Shown here: positions 1-7,566 of the stretch, piece by piece | How the letters are laid out: each line of letters begins with the position of its first letter | How positions within the stretch are numbered: the first letter of the stretch is position 1 | From: RUG708 sp050946535 | Lineage (GTDB): Bacteria > Bacillota > Clostridia > Peptostreptococcales > Anaerovoracaceae | Length of the DNA stretch: 27,318 nucleotides | Reading direction: 5' to 3' | Assembly (NCBI GenBank): GCA_050946535.1 | Contig: JBMNUZ010000019.1 | Location: forward strand, 1 to 27,318 | The notes under the pieces: model-generated | What the model was told of the DNA's origin: nothing | What the model saw: only the letters and a program-made list of their open reading frames with translations | Databases searched by the model: none | Position numbers and translations under genes: made by a program

Positions 1-90
1 AGAAAACAGCTGGGCTACCACACCCCGGAAGAACTCTTCGAAGAATTCCTCGATCAGGTATATTCAATTGCCAAGGTTCAGGTTGTTTGA
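1..90 (+). CDS. IS30-family transposase, C-terminal fragment (partial at window edge)
   Basis: The open frame enters from the left edge and ends at a TGA at 88-90, giving 29 residues. They include LGYHTPEELFEEFL, the typical closing motif of IS30-family (DDE-type) transposases, in which an Arg-Lys-x-Leu-Gly-Tyr stretch precedes a Pro-Glu-Glu-x-Phe helix. The catalytic core lies outside the window, so integrity cannot be judged. The fragment is on the plus strand, facing the minus-strand rlmD gene. Identification rests on a short motif, so family assignment is good but not certain. Confidence 0.65.
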   Translation, partial: RKQLGYHTPEELFEEFLDQVYSIAKVQVV

Positions 91-126
91 TTTAAGGTTA
101 GTGTTCAAGTTGGAATTGCAATTTGT
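1..126 (+). mobile_element. Right end of a probable IS30-type insertion sequence
   Basis: The transposase tail is followed by about 36 bases of A/T-rich DNA (91-126) containing GTTCAAGTTGGAATTGCAAT. This lies where a terminal inverted repeat of an IS30-type element would be expected. The left end is outside the window, so the inverted repeat pairing cannot be checked. The exact boundary, placed near 126, is an estimate. Confidence 0.4.
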
Positions 127-156
127 GATGGCTTAAAATCAGGCTTTCCGGACATT

Positions 157-1317
157 TTACTTGTCTGCCCTTGACATCAATACTACTGTCTCGACGTGTT
201 TGGTAAACGGAAAATTATCGTATGCTTTTATGCGGGTTACGGTGTAGCCGTGCTCCTGCATGAATGCCAGGTTCGGAGCCATGGTCTTCGGGTTGCATGA
301 GATGTACAGGATCTGATCCACACCGTAGTTCATAAGCTTCGGGAGCACCTTGTAATGGATGCCAGCTCTCGGCGGATCCAGAACTAATACATCAGGTTTT
401 TCCGGGATCGTATCGAGCACTTTCAGCACGTCACCTTCGATGAATTCACAGTTATTCAAGTTGTTCAGCTCTGCATTCATGCGCGCGGAGCGCACTGCGT
501 CGCCTGATATTTCAACTCCTACAGCCTTTGCAGCCTTGAGAGCGAGCGTCTGCGTGATCGTTCCCGTGCCGCAGTAAAGATCGAAGACCGTCTTGTCCGT
601 GACGTCGTCGATCATTTCGAGCGCCTCCGTGTAAAGACGCTCAACGGCAGATATGTTGGTCTGGAAAAACGCGAATATGTTTACACGGAAATCGAGTCCC
701 ATGATCTTCTCGTTGTAGTAATCTCGGCCGTACAGCACACGCGTCTCCTCATTCGTGACCTTGTCAGCAATATTGTCGTTGATCGTATGCATGATTCCAA
801 CGATTTTATTCTCAAGCGGCAGCCCGAGGAGCATCTTGCAGAATCCCTCCTCGTCAAATTCAGGCGATCCTGCCGTCACTATGCATACCAGCAGTTCGCC
901 TGTTCTTTCGCCTTTCCTGACTATCAGATTTCTGAGCAGTCCGTCGTGGCGCTTCTTGTTGTAGTGAGCGTATCCCCTGGAAGTGCAGAAATCGAGAACG
1001 CTCTTTCTTATCAGGTTGAAATCGCCGTCCACGAGCATGCAGCCGTCGGTGTTTACAACCGACATGAAGCTCCTCGACTTGTGCATTCCAAGCGTCGTCG
1101 GACCGCCCTTTTCCATGTCGCCGAACGTATATTCCATCTTGTTTCTATAGGCGGTCACAGACGGAGCGGGCTCGAAGCCGTCGTACCTTTCGTACTCAAT
1201 GTGATTCTGCCCGAGCAGATCGAGGACTTCCTTCTCCTTCTTTGCGGTCTGTTCTTCGTACGGTACGCCCTGATAAAGGCATCCGCCGCATATTCCGCCC
1301 AGCGGACATTTATTCAT
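157..1317 (-). CDS. rlmD: 23S rRNA (uracil-C5)-methyltransferase, RlmD/RumA (TrmA) family
   Basis: SAM-dependent methylase expected to convert a uridine of 23S rRNA to 5-methyluridine. At 386 residues it lacks an N-terminal TRAM domain, so it is a short-form member. The N-terminus holds a likely 4Fe-4S cluster site (Cys4, Cys10, Cys13, with Cys93 as probable fourth ligand). The Rossmann core shows the SAM loop DLYCGTGT at about 246-253, the LDPPRAG motif near 313 and the catalytic loop YISCNP with nucleophile Cys341. The general base is probably Glu376 in HVETV. The ATG at 1317 follows AGGTGAAAC and overlaps the end of metA by 8 bases, so the two are translationally coupled. Which uridine is modified (RlmC, RlmD or dual RlmCD type) cannot be told from sequence alone. 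Confidence 0.9.
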   Translation of the reverse strand: MNKCPLGGICGGCLYQGVPYEEQTAKKEKEVLDLLGQNHIEYERYDGFEPAPSVTAYRNKMEYTFGDMEKGGPTTLGMHKSRSFMSVVNTDGCMLVDGDFNLIRKSVLDFCTSRGYAHYNKKRHDGLLRNLIVRKGERTGELLVCIVTAGSPEFDEEGFCKMLLGLPLENKIVGIMHTINDNIADKVTNEETRVLYGRDYYNEKIMGLDFRVNIFAFFQTNISAVERLYTEALEMIDDVTDKTVFDLYCGTGTITQTLALKAAKAVGVEISGDAVRSARMNAELNNLNNCEFIEGDVLKVLDTIPEKPDVLVLDPPRAGIHYKVLPKLMNYGVDQILYISCNPKTMAPNLAFMQEHGYTVTRIKAYDNFPFTKHVETVVLMSRADK

Positions 1318-2254
1318 GTTTCACCTGCCAGTCCAGATTTTCAAGCTCCTCCAGATCGAACGGAGTGTTCTGGTAAACGTAATTCAGCCAGTTCGTGTAA
1401 AACAGATTCGCGTGGCCTCTCCAGGACATATTCACAGGTTTGTCAGGGTCGTCATCGATGAAATAATTGAACGGAACCTTGACGTCGGAAAGTCCCCTTG
1501 CTTTGTCTCTGCTGTATTCTGCCCTCAGGGTGTCCCTGTCGTACTCCCAGTGGCCCTGTACGAAAAGCCAGCGGTTGTTGTCGGTCACAGTCAGATGAGG
1601 ACCTGCCTGCTTTGAGACAGCGACGATGTTGAGTTCGTCTACTTTTTCTATCTCTTCCGAGTATACCTGCGAATGCCTCGAATGAGGAACATAGAAGACG
1701 TCGTCGAATCCTCTGGTAAATACCGAAGGTTTGACCACCTTATGCGGGAATACTCCGAACAGCTTTTGGTCCAATATGTGCTTCGGAATGCCGTAATGAT
1801 GGAAGAGCGCCGCCTGCGCGCCCCAGCAGATGTGGATCGTGCTGAAAACGTTCTGCTTCGTATAATCCATCAGGTCCTGCAGCTCCTCCCAGTAATCGAC
1901 CTCATCGTATTCAAGTCTTTCGAGCGGAGCACCCGTGATGATCATTCCATCGAACTTCTGATTCCTGATCTGCTGGTACGTCTGGTAGAACAGATGCATG
2001 TGAGGCTTGTCCGCGTCCTTGATGTGCTGGTCGGTATCCATCGTCAGCAGGTAGAGTTCCACCTGAAGAGGTGTGTTTGCCAACATTCTTATGAGCTGAG
2101 TTTCAGTCACTTCCTTTGTAGGCATGAGGTTTACTATTACGATTTTAAGAGGCCTGATATCCTGAACTGAGCCTCTTACTCTTGCCATTACAAATACGCC
2201 TTCGTCGCGTAATATGTTGTAGGCCGGCAGGCCCTTTGGAACCAGAATAGGCAT
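1310..2254 (-). CDS. metA: Homoserine O-acyltransferase MetA (predicted acetyl-CoA type)
   Basis: Acylates L-homoserine to activate it for methionine synthesis in the cytoplasm. The 314 residues match the MetA family along the full length. The catalytic Cys143 lies in HICWGAQA, and His235 and Glu237 lie in VQGHWEYD. At the position known to set acyl donor choice (Gly111 in E. coli, Glu111 in B. cereus MetA), this protein has Glu112 in TGAPLE. That predicts acetyl-CoA rather than succinyl-CoA use, so many databases would mislabel it a succinyltransferase. The ATG at 2254 follows GAAGGAAG by about 11 bases. It sits 55 bases after tgt and overlaps rlmD. No SAM riboswitch or T-box is seen directly upstream, so control probably comes from the tgt promoter region. 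Confidence 0.93.
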   Translation of the reverse strand: MPILVPKGLPAYNILRDEGVFVMARVRGSVQDIRPLKIVIVNLMPTKEVTETQLIRMLANTPLQVELYLLTMDTDQHIKDADKPHMHLFYQTYQQIRNQKFDGMIITGAPLERLEYDEVDYWEELQDLMDYTKQNVFSTIHICWGAQAALFHHYGIPKHILDQKLFGVFPHKVVKPSVFTRGFDDVFYVPHSRHSQVYSEEIEKVDELNIVAVSKQAGPHLTVTDNNRWLFVQGHWEYDRDTLRAEYSRDKARGLSDVKVPFNYFIDDDPDKPVNMSWRGHANLFYTNWLNYVYQNTPFDLEELENLDWQVKHE

Positions 2255-2276
2255 TTCGTCTTACACTTCCTTCTAA

Positions 2277-2312
2277 TGTATCAGATATTCCATCTGTGTA
2301 TCAGATATTTCA
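2277..2312 (-). repeat. Direct repeat of 16 bp (two copies) spanning the tgt stop codon
   Basis: Plus-strand copies at 2277-2292 (TGTATCAGATATTCCA) and 2297-2312 (TGTATCAGATATTTCA) differ at one of 16 bases and are 20 bases apart. The second copy contains the tgt stop codon (TCA at 2310-2312 on plus, TGA on minus). The other copy lies in the short tgt-metA spacer. It looks like a tandem duplication of the gene end. Confidence 0.8.
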
Positions 2313-3443
2313 ACGGAGCAGCGTCTCGTAATCTCCGTATTTCATATAAAATTCCTTCTTGTATTCGAGAAATCTGTCTTCCTCGATAGCCTTCCGGATG
2401 TTTTCCATGGTATGAACCAGGAAATAGAGATTGTGATACGAAAGCAGTATCGATGAAAGAATCTCGTTCGCCTTGAAAAGGTGCCTGAGATATGCTCTCG
2501 AATAATGTGTGCAGGTATAGCAGTGGCACTCGTGGTCGAGCGGTGTGAAGTCGTGCTCGAACTTAGCGTTTTTGATCGAGATCCTGCCCGTGCTCGTCAT
2601 GGCTGCGCCGTTTCGCGCAAGCCTCGTCGGAAGAACACAGTCGAACATATCCACGCCTCGCTCAACGCCTTCGAATAAATGGTCGGGCGTCCCGACGCCC
2701 ATGACGTACCGCGGCTTGTTCTCAGGCAGGAAATCCGTGCAGTAATCGAGAACACCGTACATCGTTTCCCGTGGCTCGCCGACCGAAAGACCTCCGATCG
2801 CGTAACCCGGAAGATCCATTTCCACGATATCGCGTGCGCTCTTTTCTCGCAGGTCACGGTACATTCCTCCCTGCATTATGCCGAAGAGCGACTGCCTCGA
2901 CGTGTCTTTGTGAGCCTTCTTGCATCGTTCCAGCCATCTCGTCGTCCTTTCTGTGGACTTCTTCGCGTATTCGTAATCTGCAGGATAAGGAATGCATTCA
3001 TCGAAAGCCATCATGATGTCGCTTCCGAGCGCGTTTTGTACTTCCACCGATTTTTCGGGAGAAAGCATGTGCTTCGATCCGTCGATATGGGATCTGAAAT
3101 ATGCTCCCTCTTCAGTTATTTTGCGCATGACTCCCAGGCTGAAGACCTGAAATCCGCCGCTGTCGGTCAGTATAGGCCTGTCCCAGTTCATAAATCTGTG
3201 AAGACCTCCGGCCTCCCTGACGATGTCTGCGCCTGGCCTGAGAAACAAATGGTAAGTATTCGAAAGTATTATCTGCGCTCCGATTTCCTTGAGATCCTCC
3301 GGCTTCATCGCCTTGACGGTGGCTTGCGTGCCGACCGGCATGAAAACCGGAGTCTCTACGTCTCCGTGAGGCGTGTGGAGTCTTCCCCGCCTCGCTTTTG
3401 TTCTTGAATCTTTTTTTATCAGTTCGTATGTTACTGCGTCCAT
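2310..3443 (-). CDS. tgt: tRNA-guanine transglycosylase (queuine/preQ1 tRNA-ribosyltransferase)
   Basis: Exchanges guanine 34 for preQ1 in the anticodon of GUN tRNAs, the step before QueA in queuosine synthesis. The 377 residues are full family length. Visible motifs are TDSGGFQVFS with the general-acid/base Asp94, GGLSVGE at 217-223 (the substrate loop of bacterial enzymes), and MFDCVLPTR with nucleophile Asp268. The zinc site is Cys306, Cys308, Cys311 and His337. The ATG at 3443 follows GCAGGTGAAAG, a good ribosome binding site, and TVKAMKPEDL and the upstream N-terminal residues align as expected. Unlike many relatives, tgt does not follow queA tightly: about 520 bases with hairpins intervene. 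It is probably transcribed with metA and rlmD downstream. Confidence 0.97.
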   Translation of the reverse strand: MDAVTYELIKKDSRTKARRGRLHTPHGDVETPVFMPVGTQATVKAMKPEDLKEIGAQIILSNTYHLFLRPGADIVREAGGLHRFMNWDRPILTDSGGFQVFSLGVMRKITEEGAYFRSHIDGSKHMLSPEKSVEVQNALGSDIMMAFDECIPYPADYEYAKKSTERTTRWLERCKKAHKDTSRQSLFGIMQGGMYRDLREKSARDIVEMDLPGYAIGGLSVGEPRETMYGVLDYCTDFLPENKPRYVMGVGTPDHLFEGVERGVDMFDCVLPTRLARNGAAMTSTGRISIKNAKFEHDFTPLDHECHCYTCTHYSRAYLRHLFKANEILSSILLSYHNLYFLVHTMENIRKAIEEDRFLEYKKEFYMKYGDYETLLR

Positions 3444-3467
3444 CTTTCACCTGCAGATCTGCATGCC

Positions 3468-3490
3468 GCCAGCCGGTTCACCGGCGTGGC
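3468..3490 (-). promoter_or_regulatory. Stable hairpin in the tgt leader
   Basis: GCCA and GCCGG (3468-3476) pair with CCGGC (3481-3485) and TGGC (3487-3490), making a nine-base-pair stem with a one-base bulge and a four-base loop. It lies about 25 bases upstream of the tgt ATG. The perfect palindrome GCAGATCTGC at 3453-3462 follows it and abuts the ribosome binding site. It does not match the preQ1 riboswitch pattern that I know. A role in translation control is inference. Confidence 0.5.
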
Positions 3491-3526
3491 AGTGTATACA
3501 GCATATTTTTTGTGTAGTTTTCTTAT

Positions 3527-3535
3527 TTTATACCA
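3527..3535 (-). promoter_or_regulatory. Candidate extended -10 promoter for tgt-metA-rlmD
   Basis: The minus strand reads TGGTATAAA, a TGn-extended -10 hexamer, with predicted start near 3520 and a leader of about 77 bases before tgt. No good -35 is visible. The -35 position falls in the T-rich tail of the terminator hairpin at 3545-3578. Confidence 0.45.
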
Positions 3536-3544
3536 TTAACGAAA

Positions 3545-3578
3545 GAAATAAAACCGGCAAGGCGTCTCCTGCCGGTTT
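3545..3578 (-). terminator. Rho-independent terminator or attenuator upstream of tgt
   Basis: AAACCGGC (3551-3558) pairs with GCCGGTTT (3571-3578). After a one-base bulge, AGG/CCT extends the stem, closing on a five-base loop. On the minus strand the stem runs into TTTTATTTCTTTC. It ends about 100 bases before tgt, so it either stops queA transcripts or attenuates read-through into tgt. Confidence 0.65.
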
Positions 3579-3789
3579 CACTGCATCGGTCATCGATCTC
3601 TGTACTTTTTCTGTCCAGAATGGGAACAAATTTCGCTCGAAATGATTTCTGATATTTTGCAATTTACCAGAGATATTTAAAGATTTATCGGCTGATTGCC
3701 TTAATTATTTTCAGCAAGACGATGCCGTGGCTCATGAATTCTTCATGTACGCCAAATCGTTGGCCTGTTATACTAATTGTTTATTTCAA

Positions 3790-3810
3790 GTTATAGGCTC
3801 AGTCTATAAC
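3790..3810. other. Perfect 7-bp inverted repeat, possible protein-binding site
   Basis: GTTATAG (3790-3796) and CTATAAC (3804-3810) are separated by seven bases. No T-run follows on either strand, so it is not a typical terminator. It could be an operator or chance symmetry in A/T-rich DNA. Confidence 0.3.
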
Positions 3811-3882
3811 CTGAATTGAGAGTTTTAATCCGAAAAGTTTATCCCGAAAACTCTGTTAGCTTTCATTCCTTTATGCATTCTG

Positions 3883-3903
3883 AAAAAGCCGGTGCTTCGG
3901 CTT
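3883..3903 (-). terminator. Weak intrinsic terminator downstream of queA
   Basis: AAGCCG (3886-3891) pairs with CGGCTT (3898-3903) over a six-base loop. On the minus strand the stem is followed by TTT, making TTTTT in total with stem bases. It sits about 63 bases past the queA stop. Confidence 0.5.
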
Positions 3904-3935
3904 CGCTCCGTTTTCCGGCAAATCGCCATGAGCCG

Positions 3936-3977
3936 CCCTATTCGATGCTCCCTATTCGATGCGCCCTATTCGATGAA
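3936..3977 (-). repeat. Triple 14-bp tandem repeat at the queA 3' end
   Basis: CCCTATTCGATG occurs at 3936-3947, 3950-3961 and 3964-3975 with an exact 14-base period. Only the two linker bases vary. The last copy (first in gene direction) contains the queA stop codon and its final Phe-Ile-Glu codons. The other two copies lie past the stop, so the gene terminus has been tandemly copied into the 3' untranslated region. Confidence 0.9.
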
Positions 3978-5006
3978 CATCGCATCTCCGTAGGAGAAAA
4001 ATCTGTACTTCATCTTCACGGCCGTCTTGTAGATTTCAAGTATCTTCTCGCGGTCGTAGAGAGCCGATATGAGCATCAGGAGCGTCGACTTGGGAAGATG
4101 AAAATTCGTGATCAGCGCATCTACGATCTTGAACTTGTATCCCGGATAGATGAAGATTCCTGTGCTGCCGCTTCCCGCGTGAAGTATTCCGTTTTCGTCC
4201 GACGCGCTCTCCAGAGTTCTCGTCGAAGTAGTTCCGACGGAAATGACGCGGCCTCCGGCTGCTCTGGCGGAGTTGACTATATCGGCGCATTCTTCCGATA
4301 CTTCGTACTCTTCAAAATGCATCTTGTGGTCTTCTATGCGTTCGCATTTGACCGGCTTGAATGTTCCGATGCCGACGTGAAGAGTGACATAAGCGATCTT
4401 CACGCCTTTTTCTTTTATTTTCTCGAGCAGCTCGTCCGTAAAGTGAAGGCCTGCCGTAGGAGCCGCGACGGAGCCTTCTTCTCTGCTGTATACGGTCTGA
4501 TACATCTTTCTGTCGAGCGGTTCGTCAGGTCTCTCTATATACGGAGGAAGCGGAATGTGTCCCGTCTCCTCGAGCCTGTCGTGGAAATTGCCGTCGTAAG
4601 TGAATTCAACTATGCGCGTGCCGTCGCTGCCGTAGCTTTTGACCTCAGCTGAAAGCTTCGATCCCTCTTTGTCGTTGAAAATTAAGCGTGCTCCCGGTTT
4701 GAGCTTTCTGCCCGGACGCACCATTGCTTCCCATCTGTCGCCGTCGATGTGCTTCGTCAGCAGGAACTCGGCCTTGCCGCCCGTTTCTTCTTTCTCACCT
4801 AGAAGCCTCGCGGGTATTACCTTTGAATCGTTCATGACGAGAACGTCTCCGGGATTGAGATAATCTATGATATCGTAAAATTTTTTATGCTCGATCGCGT
4901 CGTGCGCCCTGTCTACGACCAGGAGCCTCGCCTCATCTCTCTTCTGCGAAGGATACTGAGCGATGAGCTCCTTCGGAAGCTCATAATCAAAATCTGTAAG
5001 CTGCAT
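3966..5006 (-). CDS. queA: S-adenosylmethionine:tRNA ribosyltransferase-isomerase
   Basis: Transfers and rearranges the ribosyl part of SAM onto preQ1-modified tRNA, giving epoxyqueuosine. It is 346 residues, the normal length. The N-terminal DFDYELPKELIAQYP, the RDEARLLVV segment, the AAPTAGLHFT motif and the C-terminal ITNFHLPKSTLLMLISA are all family hallmarks. The ATG at 5006 follows AAGGAAAG. It is 37 bases beyond a terminator hairpin that closes the spoIID-like gene, and no clear promoter fits in that gap. Expression probably depends on read-through or a weak internal promoter. Its stop codon lies within a 14-bp repeat array. Confidence 0.97.
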   Translation of the reverse strand: MQLTDFDYELPKELIAQYPSQKRDEARLLVVDRAHDAIEHKKFYDIIDYLNPGDVLVMNDSKVIPARLLGEKEETGGKAEFLLTKHIDGDRWEAMVRPGRKLKPGARLIFNDKEGSKLSAEVKSYGSDGTRIVEFTYDGNFHDRLEETGHIPLPPYIERPDEPLDRKMYQTVYSREEGSVAAPTAGLHFTDELLEKIKEKGVKIAYVTLHVGIGTFKPVKCERIEDHKMHFEEYEVSEECADIVNSARAAGGRVISVGTTSTRTLESASDENGILHAGSGSTGIFIYPGYKFKIVDALITNFHLPKSTLLMLISALYDREKILEIYKTAVKMKYRFFSYGDAMFIE

Positions 5007-5043
5007 TAAATCCGTCTTTCCTTTTCAAAATTCTCCAGCAAGT

Positions 5044-5070
5044 AGAAACGGCAGTCAAGCTGCCGTTTCT
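5044..5070 (-). terminator. Intrinsic terminator after the spoIID-like gene
   Basis: An 11-bp perfect stem (5044-5054 with 5060-5070) closes a five-base loop, TCAAG, and starts one base past the stop codon at 5072. On the minus strand it ends in TTTCTACTT, a short imperfect T-tract, so read-through into queA is likely. Confidence 0.7.
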
Positions 5071-5071
5071 T

Positions 5072-6481
5072 TTACTTAACCTCTATGTCTGTGTAATAAT
5101 AATTCAGAATGTCGGTATAGCTGAATCCCTGCTCGCCCATTTCGATGGCGCCCTGCTGGGACATTCCTACACCGTGGCCGTTTCCGCGGCCGTTTATGAT
5201 CAGCGTATCGGAATCGCTGCTGAACGTTACTGTCGTAGGCTCAGAAGTTTCCGCTGCAGAAACAGTCGTGATGTTTCCCGATCCGTCCAGAATCTTCAGG
5301 CCGTCGAGGTTTATCGACGATTCGCCTTCAAGAGAAAGGACGCTCAGAACATTGCCGAGCACTTCTTTGCCTTTCGAAGTGATCGCATATATCACAGAAT
5401 TGTCTGAACTCGAAATAGTTTCACCGTTTGATCCTGTAAGCGTTCCACCGTTGGTGTCGAGCGTGAACATGCGCGACTTCAGTGATGTTCCGCTGAATGC
5501 CGATCTTATTTTATCCTTAGTATAAGTAACCGATTTATCAGTGCCCGTCACCGTGAGCGACGCGGCATATCCGGAATCGTTGTAGCTGTCGACTTTGACG
5601 CTTGTGACCGTTCCGAGACCCTGCGAACTGAATATATTTGTTAGTTCTTCGCGCGTGAATGTCTCTGTCCACGTGTATTCAGGTGAATATTCATCCTTTA
5701 TTCCGCGCAGATATCCGAGCTTAGCCGTCCAGACATCTTCGCTGTTTTCGGTATGGCCGCCGCTGTTGGCGAAGTAGTATCCGGCAACCGGCTCGCCTTC
5801 GTAATAGATCATCTCGCCTGACGTAGACTCGACGGCTTCGTTTGTGCTCGTGTACTCGCCCTTCACACCTATGTAGTTCTGGCAGTGCGATGTGGCACAC
5901 AGATCGAAGCCCTGTGAACTATGAGTATTCTTTTTGTATTCGGCAAAGCTTCGCGCTGTAACGGCCTGAGCCTTGAGCGCTTCGAGATTCGAAGACTGGC
6001 TCATTTCCTTGTGGAGCACGCCCTTGATGTAGTCGTCCATATCCACGTAATTGAGGATGTTCATCTGTCCCGAACTGTTTATGTACGGAATGATGCCTCC
6101 GCGGTAAGACGTGCCGTCGTAACTTATATAATCGTCGGTTGAAAAATAGTCAGCCGATGTAATGCATTCCGTTCCGTCTCCCGTAAGCGTCGTGAGTTCG
6201 TTGCCCTTTTTATCTGTAACGACAATTTCTCCGTTCGTAAGCGTGAGAACTATGTCTCCGACCCCGTCGAGCACATCGGAAGCTGCCTCGATCGAATTAC
6301 TTCCCTTAGTGCACATTTTCAGGCCTTCAGAGGCCGACAGCTCCGCTGTCGAATCGGAGGACTGGTATTTGAGGCCGATAGTTATGAACTCACTGTCCGC
6401 GGCATGTGCGGAGATTGACGGGACCGCACACGTCGTAAGAGCAAACAGCAGCGCAAAGATGGTGATTATTCTTTTTTTCAT
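5072..6481 (-). CDS. Secreted SpoIID/LytB-domain protein (probable lytic transglycosylase)
   Basis: A 469-residue protein with a clear signal peptide (charged start, hydrophobic 5-22, likely cleavage after AHA near 27). It is predicted to act on peptidoglycan outside the membrane. The SpoIID domain starts near 145: GVLHKEMSQ carries the presumed catalytic Glu159, followed by LEALKAQAVTARSF, the zinc-site-like DLCATSHCQNY with Cys195 and Cys200, and YYFANSGGHTENSEDVW. The closing GNGHGVGMSQQGA is diagnostic. About 100 residues of unassigned sequence precede the domain and a variable insert near 340-430 splits it. It overlaps ruvB by four bases (ATGA). SpoIID itself digests septal peptidoglycan during engulfment, but vegetative LytB-like paralogs exist, so a sporulation role is not proven. 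Confidence 0.85.
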   Translation of the reverse strand: MKKRIITIFALLFALTTCAVPSISAHAADSEFITIGLKYQSSDSTAELSASEGLKMCTKGSNSIEAASDVLDGVGDIVLTLTNGEIVVTDKKGNELTTLTGDGTECITSADYFSTDDYISYDGTSYRGGIIPYINSSGQMNILNYVDMDDYIKGVLHKEMSQSSNLEALKAQAVTARSFAEYKKNTHSSQGFDLCATSHCQNYIGVKGEYTSTNEAVESTSGEMIYYEGEPVAGYYFANSGGHTENSEDVWTAKLGYLRGIKDEYSPEYTWTETFTREELTNIFSSQGLGTVTSVKVDSYNDSGYAASLTVTGTDKSVTYTKDKIRSAFSGTSLKSRMFTLDTNGGTLTGSNGETISSSDNSVIYAITSKGKEVLGNVLSVLSLEGESSINLDGLKILDGSGNITTVSAAETSEPTTVTFSSDSDTLIINGRGNGHGVGMSQQGAIEMGEQGFSYTDILNYYYTDIEVK

Positions 6482-7488
6482 CGATCTTCTGTAATCCTTT
6501 CGATGCCCAGGTGGCTGTATGCAAGATCAGATACAGTCCTGCCCTTCTGTGTCCTGTTCAGCAACCCTTTCTGTATTAGATAAGGTTCGTACACATCTTC
6601 TATCGTTACGCGCTCCTCGCCGAGAGCTGCGGCGATTGTGTCTATTCCTACCGGCCCTCCGTGGAAGCGTTCTATTATAAGTCTGAGTATTTCTCTGTCG
6701 AGATCTTCGAGTCCGAGCGAATCGATGCCGAGCGAATCGAAAGCCTTTTCAGCAGCAGCTATATCGATGCGGCCGTTTCCCTTTACCTGCGAGAAATCTC
6801 TCACTCGTTTAAGGACTCTGTTGGCTACTCTCGGAGTCCCGCGCGACCTTGCGGCCATGGCATAGAGAGCTTCTTCGTCCGCCTCGACGCCGAGAATTCC
6901 GGCAGAGCGCCTTAAAATCTGAACCAGCTCGTCATCCGTATACGGTTCGAATTTGCTGATAACTCCGAATCTGTCACGGAGCGGCGCGGAAAGACTTCCC
7001 GCCCTTGTGGTCGCGCCTATCAGCGTAAACCGCGGTATGTCGAGCCTCAGAGACCGCGCCGACGGCCCCTTTCCTATGACGATATCGATCGCGAAGTCCT
7101 CCATCGCCGAGTAGAGCACTTCTTCAACCGAACGGTTGAGCCTGTGGATCTCGTCGATGAAAAGCACGTCGTTTTCTTCGAGATTCGTAAGTATTGCCGC
7201 GAGATCGCCCGCTCTGCCTATCGCCGGACCGGATGTTATCCTGAGATTGACGTTCATCTCGTTTGCGATGATTCCGGCAAGCGTCGTCTTTCCGAGACCC
7301 GGTGGTCCGTAGAAAAGCACGTGGTCGAGCGGTTCTCCTCTCATTTTCGCAGCTTCTATGAATATCGACAGATTGTTTTTGACAGCTGACTGGCCTATAT
7401 AATCATCCAGCCTTTTAGGCCTCAGACTCAGCTCTATATCTGCGTCCTCGTCTGTATACCCTGAATGTGTGATCATGTTGTCCGCCAA
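6478..7488 (-). CDS. ruvB: Holliday junction branch migration helicase RuvB
   Basis: AAA+ motor that drives branch migration with RuvA. Length is 336 residues, typical. Walker A is GPPGLGKT with Lys67. Walker B is FIDEIHRLN with Asp112 and Glu113. The sensor region is GATTRAGSL near 158-166, followed by RDRFG with the probable arginine finger. The C-terminal winged helix shows GGPVGIDTIAAALGE and YEPYLIQKGLL. It lies 78 bases after ruvA and overlaps the next gene by four bases, so the ruv genes and the spoIID-like gene form one transcription unit. Confidence 0.98.
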   Translation of the reverse strand: MADNMITHSGYTDEDADIELSLRPKRLDDYIGQSAVKNNLSIFIEAAKMRGEPLDHVLFYGPPGLGKTTLAGIIANEMNVNLRITSGPAIGRAGDLAAILTNLEENDVLFIDEIHRLNRSVEEVLYSAMEDFAIDIVIGKGPSARSLRLDIPRFTLIGATTRAGSLSAPLRDRFGVISKFEPYTDDELVQILRRSAGILGVEADEEALYAMAARSRGTPRVANRVLKRVRDFSQVKGNGRIDIAAAEKAFDSLGIDSLGLEDLDREILRLIIERFHGGPVGIDTIAAALGEERVTIEDVYEPYLIQKGLLNRTQKGRTVSDLAYSHLGIERITEDR

Positions 7489-7566
7489 TCTGCCGACCTC
7501 CCGAAAATCGAATTCTTTTTATCTTCTATTCTATAAATACGCAAAATATGCATTAATACTAATTTT

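Larger units (their letters stand above)
3444..3965. other. Intergenic region between queA and tgt (about 520 bases)
   Basis: No convincing gene is present. In the direction of transcription (minus strand) it holds a 14-bp triple repeat at the queA end, a weak terminator hairpin (3883-3903), a 7-bp inverted repeat (3790-3810), a stretch of about 200 A/T-rich bases without recognisable content, a second terminator-like hairpin (3545-3578), an extended -10 promoter candidate (3527-3535) and a structured tgt leader. A 16-codon minus-strand frame at 3685-3735 lacks a ribosome binding site and was not called. Confidence 0.7.

Noticed and set aside
787..1461. Plus-strand 224-codon frame opposite rlmD and metA.
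   Set aside because: It is the antisense shadow of two clearly identified genes and has no family or start signal.
2255..2309. SAM riboswitch or T-box ahead of metA.
   Set aside because: Only 55 bases separate it from tgt and they are a direct repeat plus the ribosome binding site.
3450..3520. preQ1 riboswitch upstream of tgt.
   Set aside because: The leader forms simple hairpins and lacks the pseudoknot and conserved core that I know for preQ1 classes.
3685..3735. Minus-strand 16-codon frame encoding a small hydrophobic/basic peptide (MSHGIVLLKIIKAISR).
   Set aside because: No ribosome binding site or clear promoter precedes it, and frames this short occur by chance in A/T-rich DNA.
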